Position numbers and translations under genes: made by a program. Shown here piece after piece: positions 1-5,944 of a stretch of DNA of 7,895 nt (positions are counted from its first letter, which is position 1; every line of letters starts with the position of its first letter). The notes beneath the pieces are model-generated. The model searched no databases. It worked only from the letters and a program-made list of their open reading frames with translations, and was not told the DNA's origin. Origin of the DNA: Phycisphaerae bacterium (GTDB lineage: Bacteria > Planctomycetota > Phycisphaerae > Phycisphaerales > SM1A02); contig PAAB01000038.1 of assembly GCA_002591705.1 (NCBI GenBank), forward strand, positions 1 to 7,895, in the 5' to 3' direction.

Positions 1-44
1 AGGCAGCGTCGCCAACCCGTGGTGCGTGATCGTTGTGCAGGCAT
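1..44 (-). CDS. possible start of a further minus-strand gene (partial)
   Basis: An ATG at 44-42 reads without a stop to the window edge, giving the N-terminus MPAQRSRTTGWRRC. It is preceded on the minus strand by GGGGAG with a 6-nt gap to the ATG, a good Shine-Dalgarno match, and that is the main reason to call it. The methyltransferase upstream ends at 151, leaving a 106-nt gap that holds several dyads, so this may be a separate transcription unit or the next operon member. Only 14 codons are visible. The arginine-rich start resembles no family that I can name, and the reading frame could be open by chance in GC-rich DNA. Confidence 0.3.
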   Translation of the reverse strand, partial: MPAQRSRTTGWRRC

Positions 45-63
45 GTCCGTCTCCCCTGGTCAT

Positions 64-77
64 CCGCAGAACTGCGG
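64..77. repeat. inverted repeat 6-2-6 in the gap left of the methyltransferase
   Basis: CCGCAG-AA-CTGCGG is an exact inverted repeat. It lies 20 bases upstream of the possible start at 44. As RNA on the minus strand it could fold as a 5-bp stem with a 4-nt loop. There is no T-tract beside it, so it is not a standard intrinsic terminator. An operator or leader hairpin is possible. Confidence 0.4.
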
Positions 78-105
78 TCCGGGAGATGTATCGGCCCGCC
101 CGGAC
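77..105. repeat. inverted repeat 7-15-7
   Basis: GTCCGGG at 77-83 and CCCGGAC at 99-105 are exact reverse complements around a 15-base loop. The repeat directly abuts the smaller dyad at 64-77. It lies downstream of the methyltransferase stop on the transcribed strand but has no T-tract, so a rho-independent terminator is not supported. With GC-rich arms of this size, chance is a real alternative. Confidence 0.3.
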
Positions 106-111
106 ACCCGC

Positions 112-123
112 TGAACCGGTTCA
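112..123. repeat. perfect 12-bp palindrome
   Basis: TGAACCGGTTCA reads identically on both strands. It lies 28 bases past the methyltransferase stop and about 68 bases upstream of the possible start at 44. A perfect even palindrome of this size is the usual form of a dimeric regulator's operator, but nothing in the window identifies a cognate regulator. Confidence 0.4.
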
Positions 124-150
124 ACACGAGTCCACCACGAGTTTGGACGT

Positions 151-855
151 TCAATCGGCCGCGACAGCCCCTCCAGAACGCATGACCAGCACGGCTGCCC
201 CGGGCTCGACGGTGACGACCGATAACCCGGCCTCCGCCGCCACCCGTTCCAGGGCGGGCTGCCGCCATAGCCGCAACGGCACGTCGGTGGAATCGAGGGT
301 CCACCGCTCCGGATCGACGTCCTCCCCACTGCGAACGGTGAACACGTCTTCACGTTCGGACCAGATGAACTGCAACGAACCGTCCTCCGACAGCCCCGTC
401 TGCCAGTTCCCGGATTCGACCTCGGGCACGAAGAGCCCGGACAGATCGTCGAGCAGGACGATGCCGCCCGGAGTGAGCCGCGCTGCGCACCGACGCAGAA
501 GAGCCACCGCCGCTTCGTCCGTGTCCACCAGCATGAAGGTGTTGCCGAGGCAACAGATCAGATCGAAGTCCACCGCGTCGTCCGGCCAGTCGGCGAGAAA
601 GTCGAAGCATTCCAGTCGCAGCTCGATGCCGGAGGCACGGGACCGGACCCGACACGCCTCGAGGCAGGCCTCGTCGTTGTCGACCCCGACCACCTCGTGC
701 CCCATCTCGGCGAGCGGCATCATGCTTCGCCCGTGACCGCACCCCAGATCGAGCACCCGCGCCGGCGGGCGATCTCCCCAGCGACGAAGCCAGTCCTCCT
801 GAGCCTTCGCAATGATCGGTTCGTGCGGTTCATCGCCACCCAGCCAGATACTCAT
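151..855 (-). CDS. class I SAM-dependent methyltransferase, substrate unknown
   Basis: Protein of 234 residues predicted to transfer a methyl group from S-adenosylmethionine to an unidentified substrate in the cytosol. The Rossmann-type fold is visible in order: motif I VLDLGCGHG at 34-42, the acidic end of strand 2 in VGVDND at 56-61, a strand-4 segment FDLICCLGNTF at 97-107, and the post-motif LTPGGIVLLDD at 127-137. There is no signal peptide or membrane segment. The length suits a stand-alone small-molecule methyltransferase of the Methyltransf_11/25 type. The ATG at 855-853 overlaps the stop of the transglutaminase gene as ATGA, so translation is probably coupled to that gene. The link suggests, without proving, a role in the same process. 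The substrate cannot be told from sequence. The fold assignment is secure. Confidence 0.88.
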   Translation of the reverse strand: MSIWLGGDEPHEPIIAKAQEDWLRRWGDRPPARVLDLGCGHGRSMMPLAEMGHEVVGVDNDEACLEACRVRSRASGIELRLECFDFLADWPDDAVDFDLICCLGNTFMLVDTDEAAVALLRRCAARLTPGGIVLLDDLSGLFVPEVESGNWQTGLSEDGSLQFIWSEREDVFTVRSGEDVDPERWTLDSTDVPLRLWRQPALERVAAEAGLSVVTVEPGAAVLVMRSGGAVAAD

Positions 856-3092
856 GGACCTGCATCCAATGCATCGGACAGTTCACGCAGGGCACGTTCG
901 GTCACCTCCGCATGGTCCGAGGCCGGCGGCTGGCCACCGAAGCGCATCGCGTAGAACCGGTCGACGATCCGTCGCATCGGATCCGCCGCATCGGGACGAG
1001 ACTCGGCAAGGTCCGAGGCGAACTCCGCCGGCGACTGCCACTCGGGCTTGGCATATCCGGCCACCGAGAGCCGGTGCAATCCGTCGACGTAGAACGCGTA
1101 GCGACGGGCCACCTCGCGATCGGCGCGGGCGGATCCCCTGGGAAGCGAAACCGCATCGAGGACACGCCGATGCCGGCGACGGCTCAGACGCCAGGCCACG
1201 ACGAAGAGCACCACGATCACCAGCACCACACCCATCCAGATGTAGCCGCCGAGACCGAAGCCGAAGGCGAGATTCACGGAGACGAAGAAGTCGCCCACAC
1301 GACCGAACACGGAACCGGCGGACGATCGCCACCACGGTTCGACCGCATCGACCATGTCCACCTGCTTCTGGACGTCGTAGCCGAGCACGTTGGACTGCCA
1401 GGCGTGTTCGAACCAGCCGTAGATCCAGCTCGCCCGCTGGGCAAAGCTCGGCGGCTGCTGACGCCCGACGGGCGTCCACGCCGGCGGCGTGGGATCGAAG
1501 GTGGTCCATGTGCCGGGAACGAGCTCGACTTCCGCCCAGGCGTGGGCGTCGGCCATGAGTACCACGTAGCGCTGGATCAGGGGATCGTAGCGATCGGTGA
1601 CGAAGCCGGTGACCATGCGGGCATCCACATCGACCACGTGGCAGAGAGCAACGAAGGCCGCGGCGAAGTACTCGCAGTGCCCGGCGCGATCCACCAGCAG
1701 GAATCGCTCCACGGGATCCAGCCCGTCCGCGGACGCCGGACGCTGCAGACGATCCAGTTCAAGGGTGTACCGGAAGACACGCGACGTCAGGAAGGCCTCG
1801 AACGCGAAGGCAGCCCGGCGGTTCCATTGCGACGCCTCGGCCGGCGTGCGGGGTCGGCGAAGCGGGATCTCGGCCTGCCGAAGCACCTCCTCCGCCACAT
1901 CCCGTACCACGGGGTTCTGGTACCGGTACCAGCCACGACGGGCGATCACGCCGGTGGGCGGCCCCGGCTTGGCCCGGATCTCGTAGTGCAGCGGTGCCTG
2001 ATCGCCCGTGACACTCAGGGTGTCGGTGTGCCGGTTGAACTCGAGTCCCATCCGATTGGGAGTGCGGATCTCGATCGGCAGCGACATCGAGAACAGGGTG
2101 TCCAGGGGCGATTGCAGATCGAAGATCTGGAGGACGGTCTCTTCGGGCGCAGGCCGGGACCGACCGCTCGAGAGTTCCAGCAGCTGCCAGATGTCCGGCT
2201 CGGTCTCGTACTCCCAGTCCGCACGCTGTTCACCCGATTCCCATACCCCCTCACCCACCGAACGGTCGAGCACCGAACCACGCAGGCGAAGCGGTTCGGA
2301 CTGCTGGATGAACGAACCGTCCCAGGCCTGGAGGCCGACCGTCATGACCTGCTCCTCGGACAGCGTGATGCGGGTGTCGCCACCCAGATCGACACGATCC
2401 GTGAATCCCGAGACCGCCGTGTCGGACTGGCCGTTTCCCTGGGCGAAGGTCGTGGTCAGGGAGCGCGGCACCGCGATGAACAAGGCCACGCTCACGGCGA
2501 GACCGACCGCGATGAGCCCCACCGTGATCCGTCGGAAATCGCGCCGCACGGCCGGGCCCATGACCGGACGGCGGGGCACATCGACCGGAGCGACGTGATC
2601 CACCACCTGCCCCATCTGCATCCGCACCAGTTCCTGGCCGTGGTACAGCTGGAAGAGCAGCAGCACCGTAATCGCCAGGGCCGTCCAGGCCACGAGCATC
2701 AGTCCGAAGAGAAGATCGATCGAGACCAGCGCCGCAAGCACCATCAGCAGCAGGCTGAGGATCAGACGTTCCGCCTCGTTCTCGATCGATCGCCGTTCGT
2801 ACATCTTGATGAGCGTGAGCCATACCACGAAGGTCCCGATGCACTGGATGGCGGCGGCGGGATCACGAACGATCGAAACCACGGCCCAGACCAGCGCGAC
2901 ACACGTCAACAGCAGCGACCACGGTCGGGGGAGGGCCCGACCGCGGGGCCCCTCGCAGACCGATCGACTGGCCACCGCCAGGGCGCCGGCAAGAAGCACG
3001 AGCAGGATCTCCTGCTGGGCGATGCAGTGCGCCACGATCGCGGTGAAGACCAGGATGAACGACAGACGGGGATAGAGGCGATCGAGCTTCAC
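852..3092 (-). CDS. TgpA-like membrane protein with transglutaminase (cysteine protease-like) domain
   Basis: Protein of 746 residues. The N-terminal part (about 1-210) has six or seven hydrophobic segments, for example near 10-42, 57-96, 107-150 and 188-208, as in the DUF3488/TgpA N-terminal domain. A soluble region follows, then a transglutaminase-like core with a full catalytic triad: Cys473 in GHCEYFA, His517 in DAHAWAE and Asp533 in TFDPTP. A last membrane helix (about 613-634) precedes an Arg-rich stretch and a C-terminal cytosolic tail resembling DUF4129 (about 656-745). The core probably lies outside the membrane. Family members are thought to act as proteases or transglutaminases at the envelope; the actual substrate is unknown. 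The start is GTG at 3092-3090, overlapping the DUF58 stop as GTGA, and the stop overlaps the methyltransferase ATG. The pairing with DUF58 is typical of this family. The family call is firm; activity is inferred from the intact triad. Confidence 0.92.
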   Translation of the reverse strand: MKLDRLYPRLSFILVFTAIVAHCIAQQEILLVLLAGALAVASRSVCEGPRGRALPRPWSLLLTCVALVWAVVSIVRDPAAAIQCIGTFVVWLTLIKMYERRSIENEAERLILSLLLMVLAALVSIDLLFGLMLVAWTALAITVLLLFQLYHGQELVRMQMGQVVDHVAPVDVPRRPVMGPAVRRDFRRITVGLIAVGLAVSVALFIAVPRSLTTTFAQGNGQSDTAVSGFTDRVDLGGDTRITLSEEQVMTVGLQAWDGSFIQQSEPLRLRGSVLDRSVGEGVWESGEQRADWEYETEPDIWQLLELSSGRSRPAPEETVLQIFDLQSPLDTLFSMSLPIEIRTPNRMGLEFNRHTDTLSVTGDQAPLHYEIRAKPGPPTGVIARRGWYRYQNPVVRDVAEEVLRQAEIPLRRPRTPAEASQWNRRAAFAFEAFLTSRVFRYTLELDRLQRPASADGLDPVERFLLVDRAGHCEYFAAAFVALCHVVDVDARMVTGFVTDRYDPLIQRYVVLMADAHAWAEVELVPGTWTTFDPTPPAWTPVGRQQPPSFAQRASWIYGWFEHAWQSNVLGYDVQKQVDMVDAVEPWWRSSAGSVFGRVGDFFVSVNLAFGFGLGGYIWMGVVLVIVVLFVVAWRLSRRRHRRVLDAVSLPRGSARADREVARRYAFYVDGLHRLSVAGYAKPEWQSPAEFASDLAESRPDAADPMRRIVDRFYAMRFGGQPPASDHAEVTERALRELSDALDAGP

Positions 3093-4255
3093 GCGGCATC
3101 GTCCCGCTGTGGCGATCGCACCGGCACCCCGGCCCCCGACTCCCGAACGAGTTCGGACAGCTGTCGTGCCGTCAGGTACCAGGCGTCCTGCCTGGCGTTC
3201 AGGGGGCGTACCCGATCCGGTCGGACCACGATCAGCCCCGCATGCTCCATGTCCGACACGGGCCCCGAAACGGAGGCCCGCTCGGCGTCCAGATCGATGC
3301 CCGCCAACATGGTCATGATCCGATGCACGTGCCAGGCCCCGGCGCGGAACGGAAGCGAGGGGTCGGAGGTTCCCAGCACCGTCACCGCCACTTCGAGTTC
3401 ACGCTCGACGGCCGCGGCAACCAGGGATGCAGCAAGACTGATGGCGTCCTCCTCGAGGATGCGTCCGGTCGGGCGTTCCACCGCGTCCACCTGCAGCGAG
3501 TCGGTCGGGGTCGAGAGATCCAGCACGATCCGGACCCGGGGTGGGGACGGACTCGACCGTTCGATGCCCAGAAGCTCGTCGCGATGCGCGGACAGCTTCC
3601 ATGCGATGTCCCGAATGCTGTCACCGGTCCGCAGCTGCTTGATCCCGAAGTAGTCGTCCCCCTGCCCCTTCTGATCGAGCGTGCGTCGCCCGTCGGGTCC
3701 CTGCGGAGACAGGGATTCGAGCACGCGATCCTTCAGCACGTGGACCTGGGGATAGACCAGCAGATGCTGGGGTTGGCTGAACGAGCGGGCACGCCGAATC
3801 AGACCGAACGGAAAACTGGTTCGAATACGGAACCGATCGAACTCCAGCCTGCCCCGGGACGTGGGGATCATGATCCCCTGGCCGTGCACTGTCTCTCCGG
3901 CGCCGACGTGCAGAATCCAACCGCGGGCATGCTCGAGATCCAGCCCGGGCTGCATCGGGTCACGCTCTTCGTCGATGAAGAGGCCGAAGCAGGGAACCGA
4001 ACGGCGACGCCGGGTGACGGCGTAGCCCACCACCAGCGGTTCACCGGCCCGACCGTGCGCCGGGAGTTGTCGACGCACGGTGAGCCCGCGGATCATGAAT
4101 CGACTCCCGAGGATCGACAGACCCACCGATGCGATCAGCACCGCGAGCATCCAGAAGATGACGTTGTTGCCCTGCAGCAGGGCCGCGGGCGCAAGCAGAA
4201 AGAGAAGCAGCAGGAAGGTGATCGGCGCATTGACCGGAAGCAACTGTCGAGCCAT
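3089..4255 (-). CDS. DUF58 domain-containing protein
   Basis: Protein of 388 residues with two N-terminal membrane helices (about 11-27 and 31-50), then a soluble part. The DUF58 signature is clear: GDDYFGIKQLRTGDSIRDI at 199-217, continuing with AWKLSAHRDELLGIE to residue 232. A preceding RGRLEF...SFPFGL stretch at 134-152 matches the usual PFGL region. A von Willebrand A-like strand follows, with VLDLSTPTDS at 244-253. DUF58 proteins are usually encoded with a MoxR-type AAA+ ATPase and a transglutaminase membrane protein and are thought to be part of a membrane-linked chaperone or protease-type assembly; the exact role is not established. Here the transglutaminase gene follows with a GTGA overlap, while no MoxR gene lies upstream. 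The ATG at 4255-4253 has a weak GGTGG four bases before it and sits 17 nt past the scpB stop, so reinitiation after scpB is likely. Confidence 0.92.
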   Translation of the reverse strand: MARQLLPVNAPITFLLLLFLLAPAALLQGNNVIFWMLAVLIASVGLSILGSRFMIRGLTVRRQLPAHGRAGEPLVVGYAVTRRRRSVPCFGLFIDEERDPMQPGLDLEHARGWILHVGAGETVHGQGIMIPTSRGRLEFDRFRIRTSFPFGLIRRARSFSQPQHLLVYPQVHVLKDRVLESLSPQGPDGRRTLDQKGQGDDYFGIKQLRTGDSIRDIAWKLSAHRDELLGIERSSPSPPRVRIVLDLSTPTDSLQVDAVERPTGRILEEDAISLAASLVAAAVERELEVAVTVLGTSDPSLPFRAGAWHVHRIMTMLAGIDLDAERASVSGPVSDMEHAGLIVVRPDRVRPLNARQDAWYLTARQLSELVRESGAGVPVRSPQRDDAA

Positions 4256-4267
4256 GTGACCACCCGA

Positions 4268-4280
4268 GGGACTCAGTCCC
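4268..4280 (-). other. hairpin with the scpB stop codon in its loop
   Basis: On the minus strand GGGAC-TGA-GTCCC forms a 5-bp stem, extendable by one G-U pair, whose three loop bases are exactly the TGA stop of scpB. The structure ends 12 nt before the DUF58 ATG. The dyad is seen directly. Any effect on termination or on translation of DUF58 is inference. Confidence 0.4.
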
Positions 4281-4953
4281 CTTCTGTCACCGATGCATCC
4301 TGCTCGGACGCCTTCGGTTCCTCCGCCGCGACCGCCGGCTCGGCATCACTGGCCTCCGGCTCGGCGTCCTGCTCGGACGAAGCGGCCCGACGCACCGGCT
4401 TTCGCTTGAGGCCCTCGACTTCCGGCAGGTCATCGATGCCCGAGAGTCCGAACACCCGCAGAAAGTCCTTGGTAGTTCCGTAGAGCATGGGACGGCCCAG
4501 CTCCTCGGCGCGTCCGGCGATGCGGATCATTCGACGTTCTAGGAGGCCGCGCAGCACTTCCCCGCAGGCCACGCCGCGAATCGCCTCGATCTCGGCCCGC
4601 ATCACCGGCTGCCGATAGGCGATGATCGACAGGGTCTCCATCGCTGCGGGAGTGAGGTGCGTCTGCTGTCGCTGGGCGTGCAGTCGCGACAGGACCGGAG
4701 CCGACTCCGGCAAGGTCATCACCTGCCAGCCACTGGCCACCCGAACGATGCGGAAGACCCGTCCCGTCGATTCGTAGGATTCGTTGAGTTCGGAGATCGA
4801 AGCCTCGACTCCGTCGACTCCGGCGGCCTCCGCCAGGGCCCGATCACCGAGTGGACGATCGACCGTCATCAACACGGCTTCGATTCGCTGCGACGGAGTG
4901 AGATCGCAGTGCTCTGCACCCGCATTCGTGGTGGACGCACTCGTATCGGCCAT
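4273..4953 (-). CDS. scpB: segregation and condensation protein B (ScpB)
   Basis: Protein of 226 residues. ScpB dimers bind the kleisin ScpA and form the bacterial SMC condensin, which compacts and separates chromosomes in the cytosol. Two winged-helix domains fit the sequence. The most diagnostic stretches are LTPAAMETLSIIAYRQPV at 100-117 followed by MRAEIEAIRG, and GRPMLYGTTKDFLRVFGL at 153-170. The start is the ATG at 4953-4951 because GGAGG lies 7 nt before it; the frame is open upstream to a GTG at 4995, but that has no such site and lengthens the N-terminus beyond the family norm. Residues about 190-226 form an acidic, repetitive tail not needed for the fold. The gene lies 45 nt after atpC and 17 nt before DUF58 in the same direction. 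scpA, usually next to scpB, is absent from the window. Confidence 0.95.
   Translation of the reverse strand: MADTSASTTNAGAEHCDLTPSQRIEAVLMTVDRPLGDRALAEAAGVDGVEASISELNESYESTGRVFRIVRVASGWQVMTLPESAPVLSRLHAQRQQTHLTPAAMETLSIIAYRQPVMRAEIEAIRGVACGEVLRGLLERRMIRIAGRAEELGRPMLYGTTKDFLRVFGLSGIDDLPEVEGLKRKPVRRAASSEQDAEPEASDAEPAVAAEEPKASEQDASVTEGD
4295..4379. repeat. imperfect internal repeats coding for the ScpB acidic tail
   Basis: A 16-base unit at 4295-4310 recurs at 4364-4379 with one mismatch, and both copies encode SEQDA (residues 193-197 and 216-220). A second pair, at 4333-4347 and 4354-4368, lies 21 bases apart and encodes the two DAEP motifs. The spacings are multiples of three, so the repeat stays in frame and probably arose by slippage or small duplications. 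Confidence 0.5.
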
Positions 4954-4978
4954 GGCGGATCCTCCGACCAAAGTATGG

Positions 4979-4993
4979 GCGGCGTGGCGCCGC
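4979..4993 (-). other. hairpin just after the atpC stop codon
   Basis: On the minus strand GCGGCG-CCA-CGCCGC can form a 6-bp GC stem with a 3-nt loop, starting 5 nt after the atpC TGA. Only three Ts in a row follow, at some distance, so a strong rho-independent terminator is not supported. It may stabilise the upstream message end or lower read-through into scpB. Confidence 0.4.
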
Positions 4994-4998
4994 ACAGA

Positions 4999-5418
4999 TC
5001 AGACCCCGGTCGTGAAGCCGGCGTTTCGACGTGCCAGGTGCACCCGGTCCCGGGCGATCTGACGCTGGCGATTGAGCTCTTCCATGTCCATGTCTTCCGT
5101 CGGCTGCGCGGAGCGAAGTTCCGCGAAAGCGGCTTCCGCCTCGGCGACGTCCAACTCCTCGGCCGGCGTCACCGCCTCGGCCAGAATGGTCAGACGTTCT
5201 CCCACGACGTGGGCGAACCCGCCCTCGACGAGAAACCATCGACTGCCCGAAGCCTCATCGAGTCGCAAACCACCGGGAGCGAGGCTCGAAAGCAGCGGCG
5301 ACAAGCCGGCCATCATGCCGTACTGGCCGTCCCACGCGGGAAAGCGGGCGTAGGTGACCTCGCCGTCGAAGACGGAGGCCTCGGGGGTGATGATCGTGCA
5401 CTGGAATGACTTGCTCAC
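4999..5418 (-). CDS. atpC: F1F0 ATP synthase epsilon subunit
   Basis: Protein of 139 residues, the normal size for the epsilon subunit of the F1 central stalk, which couples rotation to catalysis and can inhibit ATP hydrolysis. The N-terminal beta-sandwich (about 1-86) shows TPEASVFDGEV at 11-21, DGQYGMMAGLSPLLSSLAPG at 30-49 and VEGGFAHVVGERLTILAE at 64-81. The C-terminal helical hairpin (about 88-131) is the alternating Ala/Glu then Arg-rich region. The start is GTG at 5418-5416, with AGG seven bases before it; no better start is in frame. Where families usually show His in the loop before PLL, this protein has Ser40. The gene is isolated from other atp genes: a 103-nt gap and an unknown protein lie upstream and scpB lies downstream. 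It is probably the first gene of the operon ending with the methyltransferase. Confidence 0.93.
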   Translation of the reverse strand: MSKSFQCTIITPEASVFDGEVTYARFPAWDGQYGMMAGLSPLLSSLAPGGLRLDEASGSRWFLVEGGFAHVVGERLTILAEAVTPAEELDVAEAEAAFAELRSAQPTEDMDMEELNRQRQIARDRVHLARRNAGFTTGV

Positions 5419-5472
5419 TGGTGAACCTGCCTGCAGCTAGAGGGTCGCATCCCGACACCGACGTGGTGCAGT

Positions 5473-5486
5473 GATGGAGGTCCATC
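5473..5486. repeat. inverted repeat 6-2-6 upstream of atpC
   Basis: GATGGA-GG-TCCATC is an exact inverted repeat in the 103-nt gap, 55 bases before the atpC start. Next to it the minus strand reads TAAGAT, a partial -10 match, but I see no convincing -35 element. It may be an operator or leader hairpin for an atpC promoter. The evidence is limited to the symmetry and position. Confidence 0.35.
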
Positions 5487-5502
5487 TTAGCGAGTGGATG
5501 CG

Positions 5503-5518
5503 GCCCCCGTGCGGGAGC
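5503..5518 (-). other. hairpin directly after the 140-residue protein gene
   Basis: On the minus strand GCTCCC-GCAC-GGGGGC forms a 6-bp stem (one U-G pair) with a 4-nt loop, beginning 3 nt after the stop codon. No T-tract follows, so at most it is a weak or factor-assisted end of the sigma-factor transcript. Confidence 0.35.
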
Positions 5519-5521
5519 GGG

Positions 5522-5944
5522 TCAATCGAACGCCGAGGTTCCCAGCATCCGGATGGCCCGATCGACGAGCCCCCGGACATGTTCGGCACAGGTCTTGTCC
5601 ATACGGATGGCCTGGAAACTGCGAAGCAGGGCACTGTCGGACTGACTGCTGATCCGCTGACCGGCGTGCACCAGGCCGGCCGCGATGACGAGCGCGTAGC
5701 AGTAGGCGGCCATTCTCCGGTCGCGGACATTCTCGCCCATGATCCGCCAGGCTTTGAAGGCGTCCTTGAGCTGCACGAGGATCGCGACCGGGATCTCCGG
5801 ATCGTTCACCAGAGCGAAGACCCCCTGGGCACGTGGAAACGCATCCTGCACCAGCCAGTCGGCGGTGGCCATGGACGGGTCCGATTCGGTTTCGACCGCC
5901 CATCCCAGGGCAGTTCCGAGTTCAGTTCGGGAGTGAGGAATCAT
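5522..5944 (-). CDS. uncharacterised protein coupled to the sigma factor
   Basis: Protein of 140 residues that I do not recognise. It has no signal peptide, no clear membrane helix, no DNA-binding motif and only two cysteines (Cys82, Cys119), so it looks cytosolic and mainly helical. A hydrophobic core region runs from about 40 to 95, including VFALVNDPEIPVAILVQLKD at 42-61 and MAAYCYALVIAAGLVHAG at 78-95; a second helical stretch is at 104-134. The start ATG at 5944-5942 overlaps the sigma factor stop as ATGA, so the two proteins are probably made together. Genes in this position often encode anti-sigma factors or other partners, but it lacks the zinc motif of ZAS-type anti-sigma factors and has no transmembrane domain. 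A regulatory partner role is therefore inference from context only. That it is a real gene is well supported by the overlap and its full-length open frame. Confidence 0.75.
   Translation of the reverse strand: MIPHSRTELGTALGWAVETESDPSMATADWLVQDAFPRAQGVFALVNDPEIPVAILVQLKDAFKAWRIMGENVRDRRMAAYCYALVIAAGLVHAGQRISSQSDSALLRSFQAIRMDKTCAEHVRGLVDRAIRMLGTSAFD

Noticed and set aside
110..145. tRNA-like fragment suggested by GGTTCAA
   Set aside because: The flanking bases do not pair as a T-arm and no acceptor or anticodon arms are present; the motif is part of a 12-bp palindrome.
912..3653. A 913-codon plus-strand open frame opposite the transglutaminase and DUF58 genes
   Set aside because: The translation is a His/Arg/Asp/Gly-rich composition without domains, while the minus strand encodes two well-recognised proteins with catalytic residues. 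Long antisense frames are expected from strong GC third-position bias.
3242..4483. A 413-codon plus-strand open frame opposite DUF58 and scpB
   Set aside because: No recognisable motif and full overlap with two confident genes; same composition artefact.
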